Of a DNA stretch of 13,392 bases, positions 7,392 through 12,841 are shown in pieces. The notes beneath the pieces are model-generated. The model was not told the origin of the DNA. It ran no database searches and saw nothing but the letters and a program-made list of their open reading frames with translations. This DNA is from an uncultured Kiloniellales bacterium (GTDB taxonomy: Bacteria; Pseudomonadota; Alphaproteobacteria; Kiloniellales; JAKSDN01): the NCBI GenBank assembly GCA_937974415.1, contig CALJXB010000146.1, forward strand, positions 1-13,392. The letters run 5' to 3'. A program made the translations under genes and the position numbers. How positions within the stretch are numbered: position 1 is the stretch's first letter; every line of letters begins with the position of its first letter.

Positions 7392-7584
7392 CTGAACCAG
7401 CGCCGGAGCCACTCCCAGGCGTCGAACCAACAGGTGAGGTCGGGCCACCATGGCTGCAGGGAGGACCACGACTTGCGCCCAGCCTCCCGCCTAGGTCGGC
7501 ACTGAGTGGGGAATTTCGCCAAAGACAAGCACCGGTCCAATGACCGAGTTGGGTCAAAGTTCGCCGCTTGGCGACCGCGGCCCC
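7392..7584. other. Convergent intergenic region pdc / CsaA-like gene
   Basis: There is no gene. Three short stems occur near the end of the CsaA-like gene: CGGTC-CAAT-GACCG (7533-7546), the overlapping TGACC-N6-GGTCA (7541-7556), and TCGCC-GCTT-GGCGA (7561-7574). The last, read leftwards, is followed only by ACTTTG, so it is a poor intrinsic terminator for that gene. Confidence 0.35.
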
Positions 7585-7935
7585 TCAATAAAGCCGCCCG
7601 CCGTCAGGAACCTTCCGGTCGGGGCCGATGAGGACCACCTCGCCGTCTTCGCCGGGGAAGCCCAGCACCAAAACCTCGGACATGAACTTGCCGATCTGCT
7701 TTGGCGGGAAGTTGACGACCGCGGCGACCTGGCGGCCCGGCAGGTCGTCGAGGCCGTAGCGCCCGACCACCTGGGCCGAGGTCTTCTTGGTGCCGATCTC
7801 GGGGCCGAAGTCGACCCACAGCTTGGCCGCCGGCACCCGCGCCTCGGGATAGGGCTCGGCGCGCACCACTGTGCCGACCCGGATGTCTACCTTGAGGAAA
7901 TCCGTGAAGCTGATCGTCGCCTGGTCAGCGGCCAT
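7585..7935 (-). CDS. csaA: CsaA-like tRNA-binding-domain protein
   Basis: A 116-residue stand-alone tRNA-binding (EMAP-II/OB-fold) domain of the CsaA family, described in Bacillus as an export-related chaperone; the true role in proteobacteria is unsettled. Family hallmarks are DFLKVDIRVGTVVRAEPYPE (12-31), KKTSAQVV (50-57) and NFPPKQIGKFMSEVLVLGF (75-93), ending in the typical PDGGRLY. The length equals that of known CsaA proteins. The start is the ATG at 7935, with GGAG ten bases upstream; the frame extends further but without family resemblance. It stands alone between the convergent pdc gene and the phasin terminator, so it needs its own promoter. A small perfect hairpin, CGCGG-AA-CCGCG, lies 27-38 bases upstream of the ATG. 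Confidence 0.9.
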   Translation of the reverse strand: MAADQATISFTDFLKVDIRVGTVVRAEPYPEARVPAAKLWVDFGPEIGTKKTSAQVVGRYGLDDLPGRQVAAVVNFPPKQIGKFMSEVLVLGFPGEDGEVVLIGPDRKVPDGGRLY

Positions 7936-8045
7936 GGTTTGGGCTCTCCGCTGATTTATGTCGCGGAACCGCGAGGACACAAACAAGCGGACGCTAACAC
8001 CGTCGCTCCGTAGGGTCCAACGCGGGAGGGCGCCGGCGCCAGGGC

Positions 8046-8084
8046 AAAAAACGAAACGGGCCGCCCCAAAAGGCGGCCCGTTTC
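8046..8084 (-). terminator. Intrinsic terminator of the phasin gene
   Basis: A perfect 13-bp stem (8053-8065 with 8072-8084) with a six-base loop. Read leftwards, the stem is followed by CG and then six T residues (8051-8046). The stem begins 24 bases past the phasin stop codon. This is a textbook rho-independent terminator and separates the phasin from the CsaA-like gene downstream. Confidence 0.92.
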
Positions 8085-8107
8085 CTCGGCAGGTGACAGA
8101 GCGGTCG

Positions 8108-8566
8108 TTACGATTTGACGTGAACGGCCTTCTGAACCTCGTCCAAGCCTTCGCTGACACGCTTGCTGAAGAGGTCGGCGACGGTGGCGCCGGACTTGGC
8201 ATTCATCTCGGCCAGCTCGCGCCAGTTGGCGATGGCGGCCTCGTAGCCCTGCTTCATCAGCTGGGCCTGCTTGGCGAAGTGGTCCTGGGGCGTGCTCGCG
8301 GTGGACAGTTCGCGGGTCGCCTTGACCGCCTCGGAAGCGGCCTCGCGCAGGATTTCGGACTGGCGCTGAGCGATCGCCTGGGCGCCCTCGTAGGCGGCGC
8401 GGTTGGCGGCGGTCAGGGTCTCCATGTTCTTGCGCTGGGCCTCAACGAGGACCGTGGTATCGACACCCGGGACACCGGGGACAGCGAACTGCTCGGTGAG
8501 CTTCTGCATGTCGGCGAATTTGGACACATCCCAATCTAGGAAGGGGTTACGGGCTTGCTTGGCCAT
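8108..8566 (-). CDS. Phasin family protein
   Basis: A 152-residue phasin, the small amphipathic protein that coats polyhydroxyalkanoate granules. The N-terminal part holds NPFLDWDVSKFADMQKL and a Pro/Gly-Val linker (AVPGVPGVD, 28-36) typical of alphaproteobacterial phasins. From about residue 38 on it is a continuous alanine-rich helix region (VEAQRKNMETLTAANRAAYE, then repeated Ala/Glu/Gln heptads) to the C-terminal VHVKS. Cysteine is absent. ATG at 8566 with GGAG about ten bases upstream. It is transcribed alone, with its own promoter and strong terminator, as expected for an abundant granule protein. No synthase or depolymerase gene is in the window. A non-PHA phasin-like stress protein cannot be excluded. 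Confidence 0.9.
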   Translation of the reverse strand: MAKQARNPFLDWDVSKFADMQKLTEQFAVPGVPGVDTTVLVEAQRKNMETLTAANRAAYEGAQAIAQRQSEILREAASEAVKATRELSTASTPQDHFAKQAQLMKQGYEAAIANWRELAEMNAKSGATVADLFSKRVSEGLDEVQKAVHVKS

Positions 8567-8586
8567 GACTTTCGGGCTCCAACAGG

Positions 8587-8602
8587 GGTTAGACGGTTAG
8601 AC
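8587..8602. repeat. Tandem GGTTAGAC repeat in the phasin leader
   Basis: Two exact, adjacent 8-bp copies lie between the phasin promoter and its Shine-Dalgarno site, so in the mRNA they read GTCTAACC twice. With only two copies, function cannot be judged. Confidence 0.45.
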
Positions 8603-8646
8603 GACGGTGATTAGCACCTTGGCGTTGCGTTCGTTAGCAGCCGATG

Positions 8647-8656
8647 TTGCACTGCA
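8647..8656. promoter_or_regulatory. PhaR-like box 1 at the phasin transcription start
   Basis: TTGCACTGCA, containing GCACTGCA at 8649-8656. It lies just downstream of the predicted -10, over the likely start of transcription, where a bound repressor would block RNA polymerase. The TGCA-rich form resembles reported PhaR sites at phasin genes. The assignment is by resemblance only. Confidence 0.5.
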
Positions 8657-8665
8657 CAAACAAGA

Positions 8666-8693
8666 TATATACAAGGATCTAGCAGAGTTTCAA
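8666..8693 (-). promoter_or_regulatory. Promoter of the phasin gene
   Basis: Read leftwards: TTGAAA (8693-8688), 16-bp spacer, TATATA (8671-8666). Both hexamers are good matches and lie in an island of AT-rich DNA unlike the rest of the window. Transcription would start near 8659, leaving a leader of about 93 bases. Confidence 0.6.
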
Positions 8694-8701
8694 GAGATTT
8701 T

Positions 8702-8715
8702 TTGCACTGCAGCAA
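8702..8715. promoter_or_regulatory. PhaR-like box 2 upstream of the phasin -35
   Basis: TTGCACTGCAGCAA, itself an inverted repeat (TTGC...GCAA) carrying the same GCACTGCA core at 8704-8711 as box 1, 55 bp from it. It begins eight bases upstream of the -35 hexamer. Confidence 0.5.
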
Positions 8716-8733
8716 ATTTTTACGCAACGATTT

Positions 8734-8741
8734 TGCAGTGC
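8734..8741. promoter_or_regulatory. PhaR-like box 3, inverted copy
   Basis: TGCAGTGC, the reverse complement of the GCACTGCA core, 30 bp from box 2. Together the three copies bracket the phasin promoter. Confidence 0.4.
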
Positions 8742-8816
8742 GGCACGCAAAGTCGAAAGGCCCAAGAATTTCAAGCGCTTTGCCGGGCTGAGGGCGCGCC
8801 CGGCCGCGCTCCGGAC

Positions 8817-9437
8817 TCAGGCCTCTTCGGCCTCTGCCTGTGCTTCGGCCTGGCCCGGCCGCCGTCGGCCCGAAAGGCGCAGCACCAGCGACTCGGCCCG
8901 GCGCAGCTGCCTGTCGAGGGCGGCCATGGTGCGGGCCTTGTCCGCGCTCTCGTCCCTGAGCCAGACCCGGAGCGCCGAGAGGTAGACCAGCGCCAGGCCC
9001 TTGATCCGCAGCACCCCGCGCGCGCCGCCCGCCGAGAGCCCCGCCGCCTCCAGCATGAGCGCCAGGGAGCGGCGCAGCTGGCAGGCGCTCGCCAGCGCCG
9101 CCAGGGGATCGCGGGCCTGGTCGAAGGCCACGGTCGCCACTGCGTCCTTATAGGGGTCGAGGGCGTCGAAGCGGCGCATCAGAACGTCGAACAGGCGATC
9201 CCGGGCGCTGCCTTCCAGGTCGTCCGCGTCGCTCTCGGCCAGCACCGCGGCGTCGATGCGCCGGACGAAGGCGTCGAGAATGGCCTGACGCGAGGGATAA
9301 ACGCGATAGACCTTGGCGAGCGGCACCTTGGCCGACTCGGCGATCTCGGCCAGGGACAAGTCGCGCCAGCGGCCCTCGGCCGCGAGCCTCATCGCCGTGT
9401 CGATCACATGATCCGGAATGTCCGCCTGCTTGACCAT
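8817..9437 (-). CDS. TetR-like protein with COQ9-like C-terminal domain
   Basis: A 206-residue protein with an N-terminal TetR-type DNA-binding fold: the helix-turn-helix spans about residues 27-57 (LSLAEIAESAKVPLAKVYRVYPSRQAILDAF). The C-terminal half, around 138-182 (LRIKGLALVYLSALRVWLRD followed by TMAALDRQLRRAE), resembles the C-terminal lipid-binding part of COQ9, a ubiquinone-biosynthesis protein that itself has a TetR fold. The last 17 residues are a low-complexity Gln/Ala/Glu tail. AGGA lies seven bases before the ATG. It is 84 bp downstream of the YbaK-family gene and may be the last gene of that operon. It may be a repressor whose target cannot be read here, or a COQ9 relative that no longer regulates. 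Confidence 0.8.
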   Translation of the reverse strand: MVKQADIPDHVIDTAMRLAAEGRWRDLSLAEIAESAKVPLAKVYRVYPSRQAILDAFVRRIDAAVLAESDADDLEGSARDRLFDVLMRRFDALDPYKDAVATVAFDQARDPLAALASACQLRRSLALMLEAAGLSAGGARGVLRIKGLALVYLSALRVWLRDESADKARTMAALDRQLRRAESLVLRLSGRRRPGQAEAQAEAEEA

Positions 9438-9521
9438 CTCCGTTTCCTCAACGCCCTACCCTTGTTATTTGGGCGCGGAGGGACCCGTAGCCAAGGGGTG
9501 TCGGATTCCCTAGCCCTTGCT

Positions 9522-10010
9522 TCAGGCGTCCTGCTTCAGGTCGCCGATCTTGCCGCCGGTCACGTCAACCAGGTCCCGGGGCGACAGGCGGAAGACCGCG
9601 TTGGGCGTGCCAGCCGCAGCCCAGATGGCCGCGAAGGCCATCAAATCCTCATCGATCAGGGTCGCAAGCGGCCGGTCGTGGCCGACCGGCGGCACGCCGC
9701 CGATGGCAAAGCCCGTCGCCGCACGAACGAAATCCGCGTCGGCGCGCTTGATCGCCTCGCCCAGCAGGCCTGCGGCCTTGGCCGGGTCGACCCGGTTGGA
9801 CCCGCTGGCGATGATCAACACCGGCTCGCCGCTCTCGGCGCCGCGAAAGACCAGGGACTTGGCGATCTCGCCAACCGCGCAGCCGATCGCCGCGGCGGCC
9901 TCGGCGGAGGTCCGGGTGCTTTCCGGAAACTCACGCACCACAAATGCGAAGCCCTGGGCCGCCAAGGCTTCCTGGACCCGGCCGGCGCTAGCCTTGAGAG
10001 ACGAGCTCAC
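9522..10010 (-). CDS. YbaK/EbsC-family aminoacyl-tRNA deacylase
   Basis: A 162-residue stand-alone editing domain that hydrolyses mischarged tRNA, in the YbaK/ProX family. Visible hallmarks are the conserved lysine Lys51 in EIAKSLVF, the strand EPVLIIASGSNRVD (62-75), and the loop FAIGGVPPVGH (101-111), all lining the deacylase pocket. The start is a GTG at 10010 that overlaps the proC stop as GTGA, with GAGGAG eight bases upstream inside proC. The reading frame remains open upstream, but only as a shadow of proC. Which mischarged tRNA it clears (Cys-tRNA-Pro, Ala-tRNA-Pro or another) cannot be decided from motifs. Confidence 0.92.
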   Translation of the reverse strand: MSSSLKASAGRVQEALAAQGFAFVVREFPESTRTSAEAAAAIGCAVGEIAKSLVFRGAESGEPVLIIASGSNRVDPAKAAGLLGEAIKRADADFVRAATGFAIGGVPPVGHDRPLATLIDEDLMAFAAIWAAAGTPNAVFRLSPRDLVDVTGGKIGDLKQDA

Positions 10011-10825
10011 GCGTCGAGCTCCTCGCTGCGCCGCTTGGCCGCCGCCACCGCCCGGGTCATGAGCGGCTGCAGGCCGTCGTCGGCCGTCAGCACTTCGAGG
10101 GCCGCCTGAGTCGTCCCGCCGGGGCTGGTCACATGCCGGCGCAGGGTCGCAGGCGCCTCCTCGGAGCGGCGGACCAATTCGCCGGCGCCGGAGACCGTCG
10201 CGCGGGCGAGCCGCATGGCGAGGTCCTCGGGCAGGCCGGCCTCGACGCCCGCCTGGGCCAGCGTCTCGACCAGCAGGAAGACGTAGGCCGGGCCGCTGCC
10301 CGAGACCGCCGTTACCGGGTCCAGCAGGGCCTCCTCCTCGACCCAAGCCACCTCGCCAACCGCGCGCATCAAGAACTCACAGGTCTCGCGCTGGTCCGCG
10401 CTCACCCGCCCGTTGGCGCAGAGCACGCTGATGCCACGGCCGATGGCGGCGGGCGTGTTGGGCATGGAGCGGACGATCGCCGCCTCTTGGCCCAGCTGGC
10501 CTTCGAAGAACCCGATGGTGGTGCCGGCCGCGATCGAAAGAAACACCGTGCCGGGCCGCGCCAAACGCCGGTAGAACGGCACGGCGTCGGGCATGTGCTG
10601 TGGCTTGACAGCGAGCACCACAACCGCCGGCGACAGCGCGGCGTCCAGCTCATCCAGATGGCTCACGCAAGTGACGCCCTTGGCAGCCAGGGCCTCCCGC
10701 GTCTCGGCGAAGGGCTCGACGACGAATATTTCGCCCGCCGAGAGGCCCTCCTCGAACCACCCGTTGAGGAGGGCGCCACCCATCTTGCCGCAGCCGACCA
10801 ACAGAAGGTGGCCGCCGAGTCTCAT
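10007..10825 (-). CDS. proC: Pyrroline-5-carboxylate reductase
   Basis: Last step of proline synthesis: NAD(P)H-dependent reduction of pyrroline-5-carboxylate to proline. The 272 residues agree with the E. coli enzyme. The Rossmann motif VGCGKMG is at 10-16, followed by AVKP (72-75), RSMPNTPA (119-126) and the family signature around VSGSGPAYVFLLVETLAQAG (174-193), then TSPGGTTQAAL (233-243). The ATG at 10825 has GAGG about ten bases upstream. A GTG at 10834, overlapping the stop of the YbjN-domain gene as GTGA, would add three residues and is a real alternative. Tight overlaps on both sides imply translational coupling with its neighbours. Confidence 0.95.
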   Translation of the reverse strand: MRLGGHLLLVGCGKMGGALLNGWFEEGLSAGEIFVVEPFAETREALAAKGVTCVSHLDELDAALSPAVVVLAVKPQHMPDAVPFYRRLARPGTVFLSIAAGTTIGFFEGQLGQEAAIVRSMPNTPAAIGRGISVLCANGRVSADQRETCEFLMRAVGEVAWVEEEALLDPVTAVSGSGPAYVFLLVETLAQAGVEAGLPEDLAMRLARATVSGAGELVRRSEEAPATLRRHVTSPGGTTQAALEVLTADDGLQPLMTRAVAAAKRRSEELDA

Positions 10826-10830
10826 CTCGC

Positions 10831-11331
10831 TCACGCCTCGCCGACGGTTTCCATGAGGGCTGCGCTCAGGGCCTCGTCCACCGAGCGGCCGCCCCAGACC
10901 ACCATCTGCAGAGCCGGGTAGAAGCGCTCGCACTCGCCCACCGCCGCGTCAACCAGGTCCTCCAGCTGCTCCACGCTGGCGCCGCGCAGGCCCCGGAGCA
11001 GCACCGTATGGCGGTAGATCACCAGGCCCTCGTCGGAGGTGAGGTCGAAATGGCCGAGCCACAGAGCCTCGTTGACGCGGCCGATGAGCTGATAGATCTC
11101 CGGCCAGCTGTGGACCGGAACCTTCTGGTCGAAATGGCAGGAAAAACTCACCGCCCCGATGTCGGTCCGCCAGATGAACAGCAGGTAATAGCCGCACCAG
11201 CGGCCCTCGACCTCGACCATCAACTCGGTCTCGGTCGGGCGCTCGAAGGTCCAGTCGTTGGCGCGGACCAGTTCCTCCAAGAGATCGATGGGATTGCGCG
11301 ACGCCCCGCGGTCTTCTTGCAGCCATTCCAT
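10831..11331 (-). CDS. YbjN domain-containing protein
   Basis: A 166-residue protein of the YbjN family, whose fold resembles type III secretion chaperones; the biochemical role is unknown. Family features are the N-terminal helix IDLLEELVRANDWTFERP, the strands ELMVEVEGRWCGYYLLFIW and GAVSFSCHFDQKVP, then a helix with LIGRVNEALWLGHFDL and the C-terminal GLVIYRHTVLLRG and ALQMVVWGGRSVDEAL. The start at 11331 has AGGAAGGGG ending eight bases upstream; 26 further codons upstream are open but arginine-rich and precede that site. It directly precedes proC, an arrangement I know from other alphaproteobacteria, and is the likely first gene of the YbjN-proC-YbaK-TetR string. Confidence 0.88.
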   Translation of the reverse strand: MEWLQEDRGASRNPIDLLEELVRANDWTFERPTETELMVEVEGRWCGYYLLFIWRTDIGAVSFSCHFDQKVPVHSWPEIYQLIGRVNEALWLGHFDLTSDEGLVIYRHTVLLRGLRGASVEQLEDLVDAAVGECERFYPALQMVVWGGRSVDEALSAALMETVGEA

Positions 11332-11526
11332 GGTCTGCACCCCTTCCTGAACGCGGGAGCTGGGCCTAGCCCTGGGCCGCCCCAAATCCCGATATATAGG
11401 AGAGCGCACAGGCGTGCACTACAATATCTAGCGTGCCAAAATCGCGGCGCCCATGCAAGTGGCGGCGCCCCGCTGGGCGCCCCTTTACTGTGGATAGTTG
11501 GCGCCCGCCGCCGCGGAAGCTCGGTT
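11332..11526. other. Intergenic region with four GGCGCC palindromes
   Basis: No gene. The left part should hold the promoter of the YbjN-proC string: TATATA on the minus strand near 11393-11398 could be a -10, but no good -35 fits. The right part holds four GGCGCC copies starting at 11446, 11464, 11476 and 11500. GGCGCCC-CGCT-GGGCGCC (11464-11481) makes a perfect 7-bp stem about 45 bases past the ubiK-like stop, without a U-tract on that strand. Confidence 0.4.
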
Positions 11527-11871
11527 CTAGGCGGTGCCGGCCGCAGGCTTGCGCCTCGCCTTGGCGGCAGGCTTCTTCGCCTTGGCGGCCGTCTTCGGCG
11601 CGGTTTTTGGTGCTGCTCCGGGGGCCGACTCCAGGATCGGCTCTAGGGCCGCAAGCCGTTCGCTCAGGACCTCTTGCTCCTCGCGGGCCTTGACCGCCAT
11701 GGCCTTGACCGCCTCGAACTCCTCGCGGCTCACCAAGTCCATGCGCGCGAGAACCCGCTCGAACTGGTCGCGCAGACGCGCCTCCACTTCCTCTCGCATG
11801 CCGGCGGCCACGCCGATGGCACCGCTGGCGACCCGCGCCAGATCGTCGAGGAGCTTGTTCTGTGTCTGCAT
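11527..11871 (-). CDS. ubiK: BMFP/UbiK-type accessory factor
   Basis: A 114-residue protein of the BMFP (YqiC) family, which includes UbiK, a trimeric coiled-coil accessory factor for ubiquinone biosynthesis near the membrane. Residues 1-80 have the family pattern: MQTQNKLLDDLARVASGAIG, an amphipathic helix with MREEVEARLRDQFERVLARM, and the coiled coil VSREEFEAVKAMAVKAREE followed by LSERLAALE. Residues 83-114 are a Lys/Ala/Pro-rich, strongly basic tail. GGGAGG lies six bases before the ATG. The gene is divergent from lgt. The symbol follows the family; the ubiquinone role is known from enterobacteria and inferred here. Confidence 0.85.
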   Translation of the reverse strand: MQTQNKLLDDLARVASGAIGVAAGMREEVEARLRDQFERVLARMDLVSREEFEAVKAMAVKAREEQEVLSERLAALEPILESAPGAAPKTAPKTAAKAKKPAAKARRKPAAGTA

Positions 11872-11904
11872 GGCGGGCCTCCCAGCCTCGATTGCGCGGG
11901 ACTG

Positions 11905-11913
11905 TCTATAGCA
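11905..11913 (-). promoter_or_regulatory. Extended -10 promoter of the ubiK-like gene
   Basis: Read leftwards this is TGCTATAGA, an extended -10 of the form TGnTATAGA. The start site would be near 11898, giving a leader of about 27 bases to the ATG at 11871. No strong -35 is seen at the usual distance. Confidence 0.45.
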
Positions 11914-11976
11914 CGCCGGGCCGCAACGCACCCCAATTCGTGATCGCCCAAAGCGGCGGAGTCGGACAACCCCGCC

Positions 11977-12006
11977 TTGCCCGCCGAGGCGCGCCGCCCC
12001 TATAAG
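11977..12006 (+). promoter_or_regulatory. Promoter of lgt
   Basis: TTGCCC (11977-11982), 18-bp spacer, TATAAG (12001-12006). The start site would be near 12013, about 22 bases before the lgt ATG, leaving room for AGGA seven bases upstream of it. Confidence 0.45.
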
Positions 12007-12010
12007 GGGC
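11996..12010. repeat. Palindrome over the lgt -10 element
   Basis: GCCCCTATAAGGGGC, a perfect inverted repeat with 6-bp arms (GCCCCT/AGGGGC) around ATA. It contains the -10 hexamer, so a protein bound here would control lgt directly. It may also be a chance result of GC-rich flanks. Confidence 0.4.
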
Positions 12011-12034
12011 CAGAATCGCTTCGCAGGAACGCTC

Positions 12035-12841
12035 ATGCTTCTGGTACTCCCCTTCCCGGACATCGACCCGATCGCAGTGGCGCTCGGGCCGGTGGCGATT
12101 CGCTGGTATTCTCTGGCCTACATCGTCGGCCTGGTCGCCGGCTGGCGCTACTGCCGGCGCCTTGCCGCCAGGCCGCCCCGCGCGATCGAGCCAGCGGCCT
12201 TCGACGACTTTCTCCTGTGGGCCACCCTGGGCGTGGTGTTCGGCGGACGGCTCGGCTACGTGCTGTTCTACAAGCCGGCCTACTTCCTGGCGAACCCCCT
12301 CGAGATCTTCGTGCTCTGGCAGGGCGGCATGTCGTTCCACGGTGGCGCCGCCGGGGTCATCCTGGCGATCATCCTGTTTGCCTGGAAGCGCGGGGTCTCC
12401 TGGCTGTCCTTGGGCGACCTGGTGGTCTGCGCCGTGCCCATCGGCCTGTTCCTCGGCCGCCTGGCCAACTTCGTCAACGGCGAGCTTTACGGGCGGGCCG
12501 CCGAGGTCTCCTGGGCCATGGTCTTCCCCTTCGACCCGGAACAGGTGCCGCGCCACCCGAGCCAGCTCTATGAGGCGTTTCTGGAGGGGATCGTCCTCTT
12601 TCTGCTGCTCTACTTCCTGGTCCGGCGCGGCTGGCTGGAGCGGCCCGGGGCGATCGGCGGCGCCTTTCTCGCCGGCTACGGGGTGGCGCGCATCATCGTC
12701 GAGTTCTTCCGCGAGCCGGACGCCCATCTGGGCGTCCTCCTGGGCTTCACCACCATGGGCCAAGTCCTGTCGCTGCCCCTGGTGATCGCCGGCGCGACCC
12801 TGATCGCCTGGGGCTTCCGCGCCAAGCGGGCCGAGCCGTGA
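12035..12841 (+). CDS. lgt: Prolipoprotein diacylglyceryl transferase
   Basis: Inner-membrane enzyme that transfers diacylglycerol from phosphatidylglycerol to the lipobox cysteine of prolipoproteins, the first step of lipoprotein maturation. The 268 residues carry about seven hydrophobic segments. Key residues correspond to the E. coli enzyme: His102 in MSFHGG, the Lgt signature GRLANFVNGELYGR (141-154) with Arg142, Asn145, Glu150 and Arg154, HPSQLYEA (174-181), and Arg226 in EFFREPDAH. The signature has Ala144 where Gly is usual. The ATG has AGGA seven bases upstream. The stop codon overlaps the start of midA. This lgt-midA order is common in alphaproteobacteria. Confidence 0.97.
   Translation: MLLVLPFPDIDPIAVALGPVAIRWYSLAYIVGLVAGWRYCRRLAARPPRAIEPAAFDDFLLWATLGVVFGGRLGYVLFYKPAYFLANPLEIFVLWQGGMSFHGGAAGVILAIILFAWKRGVSWLSLGDLVVCAVPIGLFLGRLANFVNGELYGRAAEVSWAMVFPFDPEQVPRHPSQLYEAFLEGIVLFLLLYFLVRRGWLERPGAIGGAFLAGYGVARIIVEFFREPDAHLGVLLGFTTMGQVLSLPLVIAGATLIAWGFRAKRAEP

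Noticed and set aside
7490..7560. Possible insertion-sequence remnant between pdc and the CsaA-like gene
   Set aside because: The wording near the GGGGAATTTCGCC stretch vaguely recalls IS ends, but there are no terminal repeats, no target duplication and no transposase fragment in any frame.
8607..10109. A 500-codon plus-strand frame antisense to the TetR-like, YbaK-family and proC genes
   Set aside because: All three genes on the other strand are recognisable families; the antisense peptide is an Arg/Gly/Ala/His-rich shadow beginning in the phasin promoter region.
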